Assembly: GCA_019057385.1 (NCBI GenBank)
Contig: JAHQJS010000006.1
Span: 765,038-829,037 of the forward strand
Origin: Candidatus Borrarchaeum weybense
GTDB taxonomy: Archaea > Asgardarchaeota > Sifarchaeia > Borrarchaeales > Borrarchaeaceae
Reading direction: 5' to 3'
DNA: 64,000 nt
Under the pieces are notes generated by a model. That model ran no database searches. It had not been told where the DNA came from and saw only the letters and a list, made by a program, of their open reading frames with translations. A program made the position numbers and the translations under genes. The number at the start of each line of letters is the position of its first letter. Position 1 is the stretch's first letter. Shown piece by piece: positions 18,111 through 26,589 of this stretch.

Positions 18111-19289
18111 ATGCTTGATCGAAATGAAATCCTTGGTTTTTTAGAGAAATATGATCCTGAAAAAATTGCGATTGGATGTGTGGCCTCACATTCTGCTCTC
18201 GATGTCGCTGATGGAGCCCAAGATGAGGGCTTCGAGATGTACGCATTTTGTGAAAAAGGCAGAGAGGCACCTTATACTAGGTATTTCAAAACGCTATACC
18301 ACCAGGATCGCTTAGTAAAAGGTGTAATCGATTATCCTGTTGTACTCGACAGTTTTAAAGAACTTGTCGATGATTATGATGATAAGTGGTTGCAATTCAT
18401 ATACCTCAACAATATCGTGTTTATTCCTAATCGTAGCTTCGTTGTTTATTGCGGAAAAGATGAAATTGAAAATAATTTTGTGGCTCCAATAGTAGGCACC
18501 CGAAACATGCTACGTATTGAAGATCGTGAGTCAGAGGAGTTCAATTATTACACCCTAGCAGAAAAGGCGGGCATGCGAATACCAGAGAAACTGGATTCAC
18601 CAGAAGAGATCGACGAAATTGGACTAGTAATGGTAAAATTAAAACACGCAAAGCATCGCCTCGAAAGAGGCTTCTTTACAGCCGCTAGTTTTAAAGAGTA
18701 TCAAGAAACCTCAGAACGACTATTGAGCCGCGGAGTGATTACGAAGGAAGATCTTGAGCAGGCAAGAATTGAACGTTATGCAGTTGGTCCTGTCTTCAAT
18801 TTTGATTTCTTCTACAGCCCAGTTAGCGAGAAACTGGGAGAAGAGCCATTAGAGTTATTGGGGATTGACTGGAGATTTGAAAGTTCACTGGATGGGTTCG
18901 TACGACTTCCAGCAGCACAGCAACTTACTTTACAGGACTTCCAAAAGGATCCCGTTTACAATGTGGTCGGTCACAATTCCTGCACATTAAGAGAAAGTCT
19001 CCTTCGATACATATTTCCCGAAGCTGAGAGATTTGTTAAAGCAACTAAAGCCTATTTTGATCCAGGTATAATCGGCAGTTTTACCATTCAAACGACCATT
19101 GAGGAAGACATGAAACCAACTACTTATGATATTGCAGTGCGAATAGGTGGTGGGACGAACGTCCATATGTATCTAGGGCATCCATATGGTAACATTCTTT
19201 GGAGAAAGAGAATGTCTTCAGGAAGACGAACTTGTCTTGAGGTGAAAAGAGCGATCGAGAAGGATATGCTCGACTTAATAGTCACATAA
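18111..19289 (+). CDS. PurP-like ATP-grasp enzyme, copy 2
   Basis: This second PurP family member (392 residues) is strongly diverged from copy 1 but colinear. It has [18 protein letters not shown], the stretch starting [13 protein letters not shown], a [16 protein letters not shown] loop in place of the Gly-rich ATP-grasp loop, [12 protein letters not shown] and [13 protein letters not shown]. The loss of Gly residues in the loop, compared with copy 1 (KFPGAKGGKGYF), may alter ATP or formate handling. ATG 18111 lies only ~12 bp after the right end of the IscB element, with no good ribosome site, so its native 5' region has been displaced. It is followed 20 bp later by hisF. Confidence 0.85.
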   Translation: MLDRNEILGFLEKYDPEKIAIGCVASHSALDVADGAQDEGFEMYAFCEKGREAPYTRYFKTLYHQDRLVKGVIDYPVVLDSFKELVDDYDDKWLQFIYLNNIVFIPNRSFVVYCGKDEIENNFVAPIVGTRNMLRIEDRESEEFNYYTLAEKAGMRIPEKLDSPEEIDEIGLVMVKLKHAKHRLERGFFTAASFKEYQETSERLLSRGVITKEDLEQARIERYAVGPVFNFDFFYSPVSEKLGEEPLELLGIDWRFESSLDGFVRLPAAQQLTLQDFQKDPVYNVVGHNSCTLRESLLRYIFPEAERFVKATKAYFDPGIIGSFTIQTTIEEDMKPTTYDIAVRIGGGTNVHMYLGHPYGNILWRKRMSSGRRTCLEVKRAIEKDMLDLIVT

Positions 19290-19309
19290 TTTTCAGGAAA
19301 GATGATAAA

Positions 19310-20128
19310 ATGGGATTAACTAAAAGAATTGTTCCTTGCCTTGATGTTCTCGAAGGAAGAGTTGTAAAAGGGATAAATTTTGTTCAACTTCGAGATGCAG
19401 GAGACCCTGTAGAGCAGGGCAAATCTTATTCTGATCAAGAAGCAGATGAACTTGTCTTTTTAGATATTACTGCTTCGCATGAAAAACGTGAGATCACGAA
19501 GGAAATGGTGAAGAAAGTAGCTGATGTAGTCTTCATCCCATTCACTGTTGGTGGAGGCATGCGCACTATAGAAGACATAAGAGGTATCCTAGAAAGCGGA
19601 GCAGATAAAATCTCTCTTAATACTGCCGCCGTTGAAAAACCTGAACTCATTACTGAAGCTGCTGAGATCTTTGGCACCCAGTGCATCGTAATAGCTATTG
19701 ATGCTAAAAGAAGATTTATCGAATCTGAAGCAGAAGCAGAGGGTCGCATTATAAGAGAGACAGAAGATGGACGCCCCTGTTGGTTTGAAGTTGTAACCTA
19801 CGGCGGTCGAAAACCAACTGGCAATGATGCACTAAAGTGGGCACAACAAGTAGAAGAATTAGGCGCTGGTGAAATTCTTGTGACAAGCATGGACAGGGAT
19901 GGCACAAAAATCGGCTATGACATCCCAGTAACTAAAGCTATGGCAGAACTGACAAATCTTCCTATAATTGCCAGTGGAGGCGCAGGAAATCCTGAACATA
20001 TGTATGAAGCATTGGTAGAAGGAAAAGCAGATGCCGCTCTTATTGCGTCGATAGTACATTATGGAATTTACTCTATACGCGAAATCAAAGAATATTTAAA
20101 AGAAAAAGGCGTTCCTGTACGTTTATAA
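19310..20128 (+). CDS. hisF: imidazole glycerol phosphate synthase, cyclase subunit HisF
   Basis: This (beta-alpha)8 enzyme converts PRFAR with HisH-supplied ammonia to imidazole glycerol phosphate and AICAR. It starts [19 protein letters not shown] with catalytic Asp12. The second catalytic Asp is in VIAIDAKRR, and phosphate-binding glycines are in [12 protein letters not shown] and [12 protein letters not shown]. Its 272-residue length fits, with a modest insertion after AIDAKR. AICAR is the substrate of PurP, whose paralogue lies 20 bp upstream, so the pairing is metabolically sensible. HisH is not in the window. Confidence 0.95.
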   Translation: MGLTKRIVPCLDVLEGRVVKGINFVQLRDAGDPVEQGKSYSDQEADELVFLDITASHEKREITKEMVKKVADVVFIPFTVGGGMRTIEDIRGILESGADKISLNTAAVEKPELITEAAEIFGTQCIVIAIDAKRRFIESEAEAEGRIIRETEDGRPCWFEVVTYGGRKPTGNDALKWAQQVEELGAGEILVTSMDRDGTKIGYDIPVTKAMAELTNLPIIASGGAGNPEHMYEALVEGKADAALIASIVHYGIYSIREIKEYLKEKGVPVRL

Positions 20129-20161
20129 TACATTTACTTGAATTTTTTTAGGTGTGTTGTA

Positions 20162-20851
20162 GTGCCTGAATTCAACAACAAAACAATTGAAGAAATCCTC
20201 AAAGAGGTCGATTTTGAAAAAGGAAATGGACTAATTCCTGCGATTGCACAGGATTATAAATCCAAGAAAGTACTTATGCTAGCATACATGAACGAAACAG
20301 CCCTTAGAGAAACTCTAAAAACAGGATATATGACCTATTGGTCGCGTAGTCGCGGTATTCTATGGAAAAAGGGAGAACAATCAGGTAATAGACAAATAGT
20401 TAAAGAAATGTTTGTCGATTGTGACAATGATGCACTCGTCTTTCTTGTTGAGCCTCTAGGGGCAAGCTGCCACAAAGGGTTTTTTAGCTGTTTCTACAGA
20501 CAAATAGATACCACAGGACTAAAGCAAATAGAAGAAAAGATATTTGATTCAGACGAGACATATGCTACCAGCAAGGTTTTGGACGAGGTCTATGAGATAA
20601 TAAAAGGACGTATTTCATCTCCTAGACAGGACTCTTATGTTTCTGGATTAGCTACAAAGGGTACAAATGCAATATTCGGAAAGGTCAAAGAAGAATTTGA
20701 AGAAATGATGGACGCGATTAAAACTGATGATCTGCCTCATATAACTCATGAGATTACTGATCTGTTATTTCATGTATTAGTCATGCTCGCACATCGAGGA
20801 GTAAATTTAAAATCGATCTATCAAGAATTCCAACGAAGGAAAAAGCATTAG
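20162..20851 (+). CDS. hisIE: bifunctional HisI/HisE (PR-AMP cyclohydrolase / PR-ATP pyrophosphatase)
   Basis: HisI occupies the first half, with YWSRSRGILWKKGEQSGN, VDCDNDALVFLVEPLG and SCHKGFFSCF (Zn and Mg ligands). HisE follows: KVKEEFEEMMDAI, HEITDLLFHVLVML and a FQRRKKH tail. Together they carry out steps 2 and 3 of histidine synthesis. GTG 20162 is chosen as the start because GGTG lies 7 nt upstream; TTG 20138 is open in frame but has no SD. It is 33 bp after hisF and probably in the same transcript. A duplicate of its last ~35 codons lies at 21525-21641. Confidence 0.93.
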   Translation: MPEFNNKTIEEILKEVDFEKGNGLIPAIAQDYKSKKVLMLAYMNETALRETLKTGYMTYWSRSRGILWKKGEQSGNRQIVKEMFVDCDNDALVFLVEPLGASCHKGFFSCFYRQIDTTGLKQIEEKIFDSDETYATSKVLDEVYEIIKGRISSPRQDSYVSGLATKGTNAIFGKVKEEFEEMMDAIKTDDLPHITHEITDLLFHVLVMLAHRGVNLKSIYQEFQRRKKH

Positions 20852-20950
20852 TAACCTCTCTATTTCCAGAAATCAAATTACTTGATACGTTGGGGTGGGG
20901 GAATTGACAATTTCTATATTCCATATCTTTTTAACTAATTCAAACTTTTA

Positions 20951-21307
20951 CTATAAAATTTTCTTTAATTCTTCTTTTTCAATTACATCATCTATTGCTT
21001 CTTGAATATTTCCTTTCTTGAACAAAAGTTTCATCCCTCTTTTTTTTAGCCTTTGTATTCCCTTTTTACCAATATTTGCAGATATAATTACTGCACAGTC
21101 ATGAAGTAAATCATATACATCTAAGGTCTTTAAATGTTGCATCGTTTTTTCAAATGGATTATTTCTTTTTTCAATTAACTTAAATTGCTTCCCATCAGTT
21201 TCATAAATAAATATTTGTGTTGCTCTACCCAACATCTTTTGAAAAATATTTATTCCATCATTGGTAGGAATAGCAACCTTTATGAGATTTTTTTTGTTCC
21301 CATCCAT
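20951..21307 (-). CDS. NifX/NifB-type dinitrogenase cofactor domain protein
   Basis: This single-domain protein of 118 residues belongs to the dinitrogenase iron-molybdenum cofactor biosynthesis (NifX/NafY/NifB C-terminal) fold. It has IKVAIPTNDG at the N-terminus, LGRATQIFIYE, a central Cys in LLHDCAVIISANIGKKG and a C-terminal ALRK-like helical end. In non-diazotrophic archaea such proteins are thought to bind metal clusters or act as redox or cofactor carriers, with roles largely unknown. No nif genes are nearby. The motif is less glycine-rich than classical NifX members. Confidence 0.75.
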   Translation of the reverse strand: MDGNKKNLIKVAIPTNDGINIFQKMLGRATQIFIYETDGKQFKLIEKRNNPFEKTMQHLKTLDVYDLLHDCAVIISANIGKKGIQRLKKRGMKLLFKKGNIQEAIDDVIEKEELKKIL

Positions 21308-21524
21308 TTTCTTAGCCCCTATAGTTTTATATTCAAATAAGGACTCTTTAAAGTGCTTTATTGCACAAATATTTCTTATTTTGGATATTCAGTGAAAGAT
21401 AGAATTGATTGTATGCACTCCTTCTTTTCTAGGCAACGCCCAAATGCGTATCTACTATTTTTCAACGAGAGCGGTATTGTAGCGGTCAAAATGTAACTCT
21501 TTTGACCAATTAACTCGGACTTTG

Positions 21525-21641
21525 GATGACCGAACTCATGAGACTACCGATTTGTTATTTCATTTATTAGTCATGCTTGCACATCGAGGAGTAGATCTGA
21601 AATCAATCTATCAAGAATTCCAGCACAGGAAAAAACATTAA
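21525..21641 (+). pseudogene. duplicated 3' fragment of hisE
   Basis: About 110 bp encode HETTDLLFHLLVMLAHRGVD and continue to a FQHRKKH stop. This matches the last ~35 residues of hisIE with a handful of changes and the same TAA context. The left part (from ~21524) is scrambled compared with the source gene. No start or ribosome site exists, so it is a gene fragment and not a gene. It lies ~700 bp downstream of its source and ~200 bp before the right end of the broken IscB element. Confidence 0.85.
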
Positions 21642-21877
21642 GTAGAATATCTTTTCTTAATATCAGTAGACTCTAAGAACAGAGATATCTCTTTTTTATC
21701 AGCATTCAATAAAGATCTCTTTATATTTTCTTGGTTTTTTTCTGTATTTTAACATATACTGCTTCTCGAAAAAAATACACTCGAAATAGTAATTTTAACA
21801 ATAAGAGAACCAGTTTCTGATTTATTATCACCTCGAAAGAAGACCTCCCGACATGTTGGGGGGATGAATTGGGTCTC

Positions 21878-23086
21878 TTAGTTGTTTTCAAACATAAATA
21901 TTAATCCTTTTCCATATTTCAACAGTTCTACGTTTTTGATACTGGTGTTGACCACTGCTCCATTTGAATCACATAATCGTACCCATGCTCCATAATTGAA
22001 TATGCCTTTGACTTTGCATAGTTTTCCATTATAGGCTACCAAATCATGTGGTTGCAACTGGTATCTCTTTCTCCTAATAGACGGTTTGAATCCTTTTCTA
22101 TTCTTCTGTAGCGAACGATTATTGCGCCTGACTTGCATAACCTCATACGGGCGGCAGCGTTCTTGATTGGTTCCACCAGCAATGACAAACGCATCATTAA
22201 CATGAGATTTTTCTAAACCTAACTTATTGCGCTGGCATTTGGTGACGTATCCAAACGTATAATCTGCATCTAATTGCTCTACTAACTTCCAACGAATGTT
22301 ATTCAGACATGTCGGTGCTTTAAGAGACTTATTTGCCTGTTGCTGGAGGTGAGGATAGCCAAACTCCTCGGCAGTCCTTTTTCCTTTCTTTAGATTGCAG
22401 ACTTTGCATGAGATCGTCAAATTTGATACTCGATCTGTTCCGCCTCGGCTTCTCGGAACGATATGCTCGACTTCTAAGGGCACGTTTATTTTGCCACAAT
22501 AGGCGCATTTACGTCCCCACTTCTCTAACAGGTATTCTTTGACTTCATAGCCCTGAAGTTCACCCTGCTGATATTCTATTCCTGTAATTTCTGGGTGCTG
22601 CATTTTGTGGGCATCAAAATTCTCCACCTCAGCCCTTTTGTGGGTGATCGGTAGCAGTGTTTCAAGCTTTTCAACTAATCGAACATGTGAGTCATATCGA
22701 TGCTGAACGCTGGGTGTTAACCATCATTCAGGTCGAGTTCGGTTATTAAATCGAGGCGGTCTATATCCTAATCTACTTCTACGAGTTCTACGATACCTGC
22801 GTCTGTCTGCTAGTTTGTTAGACACATTTTTCCGCAGCGTTACTTTGCCACTGATGACTTCTAACTTATCGGTCTTGGCACTAAATCCGATGTTCGTATA
22901 TCCTAGGTCCACTCCGAGTGTAATAGGTTGCCTAGTTTCTCCAGTGGCATAGCTTAACTGAATGGTAAAAGGACATCTCTGAAAAACGCGTGCCTTCTCC
23001 TCTTGTAATAACTTCTTTCCTTTGTGTTGTGTGGTTGGCATGAGCGGTTGCCCCCTCATGTTCAACACATAGATAGGTACTCTCAA
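21878..23086 (-). pseudogene. iscB: iscB copy 2, disrupted by one in-frame TGA
   Basis: The frame from TTG 23086 to the stop at 21878 aligns throughout with intact IscB (PLMP, RuvC-I GVDLGYTNIG, bridge helix, HNH LEVEHIVPRSRGG, RuvC-III SHVNDAF). It is interrupted by TGA at 22726-22724, where the intact copies have GGA (the Gly in RPEGWLA). Frame and sequence are intact on both sides, so this is a single G-to-T nonsense change. RuvC-I and the bridge helix lie before the stop; RuvC-II, HNH and RuvC-III follow it. Standard TGA stops are used by other genes here, so recoding is unlikely. Probably recently inactivated. Confidence 0.88.
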
Positions 23087-23360
23087 GTCCTATCTCCTCC
23101 TTTAACGAGTGTTAAAGTCGGTTGGTTCTCTTCGCCAAGGTTATCAGTCAGTACTCTACGATGATCACTGAGCGTTTCCTCTCTGTTTAAACCACCGTTT
23201 ACAGAGCAAGGGACTAGAGAAGCATCCCTTGGTGTGTTCTTTAACTCTCCTGATAACTCAGATACCGCCATGTGTGTTTCACCACGACCTCTCTTAGGCT
23301 AATCAACCAATTACTCTTGTTCCTCACGGGACAAGCCCCCCTCACTTGTTAGGGGGGTGA
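23087..23360 (-). ncRNA. omega-RNA of IscB copy 2
   Basis: This block is homologous to the RNA before the other iscB genes. It keeps GTTATCAG...CTGATAAC, GGGATG...AGTCCC, CTCTGT...ACAGAG and the AAAGGAGGA segment before the TTG start. Just upstream of that segment is a hairpin TTTAACACTCGTTAAA. Copy 3 has CTTTAAAGCAATTTAAAG at the same place, so the stem is kept despite changed bases, which is compensatory evidence for RNA structure. The RNA could still serve other IscB copies in trans. Confidence 0.78.
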
Positions 23361-23417
23361 TTGACAAGTTAGGGTTTCACTTGTAATTATTACAAGTAAG
23401 GGTGAGTTGTGGTGTAT

Positions 23418-23640
23418 GTGAACTACCATCCAACAAGTTGAATGGCTTCCTGCTTCATAGACGACCTGCGGCATCTCCAACCGTACCTTTGACGGTATCG
23501 GCTTAACACAGACTTTAAATCGGACAGTCTCTGCCCTACTGTGTCCCCTTCCAGACCCACTTGGCTTTATGGCATACAGGGTTCAGAAGGGTACTCGCAT
23601 GCCGACCTCTTGCCTGCAGGTAGACACAACCAAATGTATA
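23418..23640 (-). mobile_element. TnpB-type (IS605) end remnant / reRNA-like segment
   Basis: Read on the minus strand, this segment ends GAAGCAGGAAGCC, then a hairpin loop, then GGTAGTTCAC. It shares CAGGAAGC and GGTAGTTCAC, around a variable hairpin, with the right end of the TnpB transposon at 29322. About 150 nt further upstream read like the tail of a tnpB-type gene but with several stops. It is probably an internally deleted IS605-type element or a solo guide-RNA segment. It sits ~50 bp from the left end of IscB copy 2. The outer boundary is approximate. Confidence 0.6.
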
Positions 23641-23774
23641 GGAACATCTATTAAAAGTTACAGAGGCCTATGTGAAAGTGAAATTACGTGATGCTTATTA
23701 ATAAAAATGAAATTGGATGCTCGAATACATTCGGTAAACTCTCCAGTAACAAAATGTAGGTAGGGAGTAAAATA

Positions 23775-24716
23775 GTGGAATCATCACTTAATCAGATATG
23801 GGATACACAAAATCTCATTCTTGCATTAGTAAATGATTTTTCCCCAATTAGTTCGATAAAACTTCAGAAATTGTTATTTCTCGCTCAGTATAAATCTGAT
23901 CTTCCATTAAATTTAGTTTATGCACCTTTTTTGTACGGCCCGTTTTGTGTTGAACTTTCAAATGAAATCCTTCCAGCATTACGAAAAGAAGGTCTTATTC
24001 AAACAATTCGGTACAGAAAAGATCAAAAGAGTCCAACTCTTAGAAACTATTCTTTGACAGAATTAGGGAGAGAAATGATGCAACAATGGCTTACAAATAA
24101 CATGGAACTATATAGGAGTTATAAAAGATTCATTGACATGTATAAAGAAAAGAATACCGAGAAAATCATCTCAGAGAGTTATGATATATTTCGTAAAACC
24201 GTAACTCCTCGTCTACTTTATTTCAACCAGCAGATGCTTCACGAAAGTATGAATCAATTAGAAAGTAGTAGAATAAACGAAAAAATTCGATTAAAAATTC
24301 CTCTGGAGCCTGATATGATCAGCGATCCCATTTCCGAATTTATTTTGGAGGATCTCAGGGAGTCTATACCTATTTTTTTGTCTAAGAATGAATTATCTAC
24401 CGCCTTCAAGAAAGAAATGATAGGATTAGGCACATCAATCAAAATCTATGGCAATTTCCATCAACATCTAAGAGAAGACGGCTCAGAACTTATTGGATTA
24501 TTTTCAAATAAGTTTTTTCATAAAAACTTAGAATTTATTCAAGAAAATGGTGATTATGATATTATCTGTAAACTTACAAAGAATGCAGAAATATGTTATT
24601 ATGATGACTTCTTAGGTCATATCTGTGAAGTAGGGGGAATTATTGTAGAAAAGAACCCGCTTATCATAGAGCCGGTTTATATTTTAGGATATTATCCAAG
24701 AGAATATCAATCCTGA
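23775..24716 (+). CDS. protein with SocA/Panacea-like winged-helix N-terminus
   Basis: The 313-residue soluble protein begins with ~110 residues resembling the DUF4065/SocA-like helical fold (SSIKLQKLLFLAQY, APFLYGPFCVELSNEIL, LRKEGLI, then a wing ending LTELGREMM). The C-terminal 200 residues are not recognised; they contain a helical linker and a beta-rich end. GTG 23775 follows AGGGAGT. Its last 10 bp overlap the convergent small GTPase gene. Panacea-type domains are known from antitoxins, but no toxin partner is seen. A regulatory or adaptor role is possible. Confidence 0.6.
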   Translation: MESSLNQIWDTQNLILALVNDFSPISSIKLQKLLFLAQYKSDLPLNLVYAPFLYGPFCVELSNEILPALRKEGLIQTIRYRKDQKSPTLRNYSLTELGREMMQQWLTNNMELYRSYKRFIDMYKEKNTEKIISESYDIFRKTVTPRLLYFNQQMLHESMNQLESSRINEKIRLKIPLEPDMISDPISEFILEDLRESIPIFLSKNELSTAFKKEMIGLGTSIKIYGNFHQHLREDGSELIGLFSNKFFHKNLEFIQENGDYDIICKLTKNAEICYYDDFLGHICEVGGIIVEKNPLIIEPVYILGYYPREYQS

Positions 24717-25231
24717 AGTTCTGTCATAAATTGCGTTAATGCAGCGAATACATCGTTCACATTTTCCCCGGTTTTCGCACTTGTTTCTGTATAAACAACG
24801 CCATTTTGCTGTGCAAATTGTTTTGCCTCTTCCTGAGTTACAGCACGTAAATCTTCAAGATCTGCTTTATTACCAATGATTAAAAGCGGGATGTTGCCAG
24901 TTTTCCCACGAACTTGTTCAACCCATTTAGCGAGGTTTGTGAAGCTTTCACGCCGGGTTACATCAAAGACTACAAGTCCTCCGCTTGATCCGTCGTAGTA
25001 TGATGGCAATAGAAAATGAAATCTTTCTTGTCCCGCAGTATCCCAAATAGAGAGCTTGACTTTTGTGCCTCCGTCTAAAGTGACCATCTTTGTCGCGAAA
25101 TTGACCCCAATGGTCATTTTATAGTCGCGCTGGAAGGAACCGTGCACGAAACGGAACATAAGTGACGTTTTACCGACCGCTGCGTCTCCTACAACTATTA
25201 CCTTGAAGATAAACTTATGACCTCTCGACAT
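24707..25231 (-). CDS. Rab/Ras-like small GTPase
   Basis: This is a complete small GTPase of the Ras superfamily, ~174 residues. Motifs: G1 GDAAVGKTS, switch I TIGVNF (Rab-like G2 Thr), G3 WDTAGQERF, G4 NKAD and G5 ETSAKTG. The Gly/Gln needed for hydrolysis are in DTAGQE. There is no C-terminal cysteine (it ends TQFMTELQD), so no prenyl anchor. Such GTPases are rare in most archaea and expanded in Asgard genomes, where they are viewed as relatives of eukaryotic trafficking GTPases. ATG 25231 (MSRGHKFIFK) is preferred; a frame to ATG 25285 adds 18 residues of weak composition. No GEF or GAP is adjacent. Confidence 0.93.
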   Translation of the reverse strand: MSRGHKFIFKVIVVGDAAVGKTSLMFRFVHGSFQRDYKMTIGVNFATKMVTLDGGTKVKLSIWDTAGQERFHFLLPSYYDGSSGGLVVFDVTRRESFTNLAKWVEQVRGKTGNIPLLIIGNKADLEDLRAVTQEEAKQFAQQNGVVYTETSAKTGENVNDVFAALTQFMTELQD

Positions 25232-25566
25232 CTTTACACACTCTTTTATATTGCCTTGTGATAAAAAATTGTAATGGTGTTTCATATATTTTTCTTATGT
25301 TAATGAGTTTTAAACGAGTTTCAAATTTCTGTTTTGACCTCAGTTTTTTATTTAAACGGCATATAAAAATTAAACACATTTTAGACTAATTATAAGAGTC
25401 TAATACCATAAAACGACCTGAAATAAGATATATGTTGCACTAGAAAACAAACACTTACTATAAAAAGTCTATTTTGGAAGATTCAAAAATTGTTCCAAAA
25501 CATTGATGTAATAGATTGATGGATTTTTAATAATGAATATGGCTTAAATAGAGGGGTTCTCTTTAC

Positions 25567-26049
25567 ATGGTATTCAAAAATGTACCTGGTACAACAACAA
25601 AATGGTTTATTGATGTTCTAGAAGCGAAACCTGGTAGTCTTCACTCTCATATTTATGTGGGAATAAGAAAGGATGGAGAAGAAAAGCAAATATTCTTGGA
25701 CTCAATAGCTTACCTTGTAGACTTGCTCGTGAGGGAATTTGAGGATGGACGAAACTTTATTGGGCTACCACCTTTAACGACTAAAAGGGCTGTAAAAACT
25801 ATAGCTGACTATTTTAATCTTGGTGATGACTTCAGTAGTGACTTAGAGTATGAATATCTACGATTCATTAAAGAAGAAGGATTACCTGGTCCTTCTGTTA
25901 TGATTACGGCACGTGAAATAACAGAAATCTATGAAAGATCTTCACAGTTAAAGAGCAAAATTTACGCAACAAAAGCAACCACTGATGAGGTTTTAGAAGA
26001 AGCAATGGAACAGCTAGAAAGTGAAGATGAAGATGCACAAGAAAAATAA
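25567..26049 (+). CDS. hypothetical protein, first of a tandem pair
   Basis: This 160-residue soluble, acidic protein is unrecognised. With the next gene it shares the N-terminal pattern M-V-[FY]-K-x-x-P-G-[ST]-T, a central segment D-S-[IL]-A-[YH]-L-V-D-L-L-[VI]-R-E-F, IG[LV]PPL, and [IL]xDYF[NS]LxDDF. The pair therefore arose by duplication. The C-terminal ~40 residues are a charged helix. The mixed alpha/beta central part is consistent with a small regulatory domain, but I assign no family. The gene starts at ATG 25567 and is divergent from the small GTPase across a 335-bp AT-rich spacer. Confidence 0.7.
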   Translation: MVFKNVPGTTTKWFIDVLEAKPGSLHSHIYVGIRKDGEEKQIFLDSIAYLVDLLVREFEDGRNFIGLPPLTTKRAVKTIADYFNLGDDFSSDLEYEYLRFIKEEGLPGPSVMITAREITEIYERSSQLKSKIYATKATTDEVLEEAMEQLESEDEDAQEK

Positions 26050-26079
26050 GGGAATATTTCGCTAAAGAGAGGTTATTCT

Positions 26080-26568
26080 ATGGTTTACAAGAAATTCCCC
26101 GGAAGTACACTACAATGGTCAATTAATCTCCCGGAAATAGGGAGTAGAAAGTTGAGGATGCATTGTCCTGTTTCTGTATTGATTAAAAGAAATAGAGAAG
26201 AAATGCATATTCTTATAGATTCACTCGCTCATTTAGTAGATTTACTCATTCGAGAATTCGATGAAGAGAATGGTCTTAACCTCATAGGAGTTCCTCCACT
26301 TGCGTTTAAAAGAGCCTTTATTTCTATTAGTGATTATTTTAGTCTAGATGATGATTTCATTTCGGAACTCGAATGGGAATATTTTAAATTCGTAAAAGAA
26401 AGCGGAATTGAAAGCCCTTTTGGGGTTATTACACCACACAGACTAGCTGAGTTATATGAACGCTCAATGACGCTAAAGAAAAAACTGAGTGGAGAAGGAT
26501 CCAAAGTGGATGATTTAAAGGATGCGATTACCATAATCGACACGCATATAAAAATGCTAGAATCATAA
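26080..26568 (+). CDS. hypothetical protein, second of a tandem pair
   Basis: This 162-residue paralogue of the preceding gene begins 30 bp downstream with AGAGAGG before ATG 26080. It keeps the core (DSLAHLVDLLIREFD, IGVPPLAFKRAF, SDYFSLDDDF) and differs most in the N-terminal strand region and in the C-terminal helix. It is probably co-transcribed with its partner. Two such proteins might form a heterodimer, which is inference. It ends convergently to the MetE-like gene with ~20 bp between them. Confidence 0.7.
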   Translation: MVYKKFPGSTLQWSINLPEIGSRKLRMHCPVSVLIKRNREEMHILIDSLAHLVDLLIREFDEENGLNLIGVPPLAFKRAFISISDYFSLDDDFISELEWEYFKFVKESGIESPFGVITPHRLAELYERSMTLKKKLSGEGSKVDDLKDAITIIDTHIKMLES

Positions 26569-26589
26569 GAAAACCTCACAACTCAACCA

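Larger units (their letters stand above)
21838..23360 (-). mobile_element. IscB OMEGA element, nuclease gene with premature stop
   Basis: On the minus strand this element begins right after GTCAA (23365-23361). It then has a left hairpin (ACCCCCCTAACAAGTGAGGG followed by GGGCTT), a guide-RNA block, iscB and a right-end hairpin around 21845-21864 (CCTCCC...GGGGGG). The internal layout equals the element at 16572-18099. The C-terminal ~55 residues and the right end differ from the other two copies, which suggests exchange with another lineage. A TnpB-type remnant abuts the left side. The right boundary is approximate. Confidence 0.82.

Noticed and set aside
20951..21307. Nitrogen fixation role for the NifX-like gene
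   Set aside because: No nif or cofactor genes are nearby, and this domain is widespread in non-fixing archaea.
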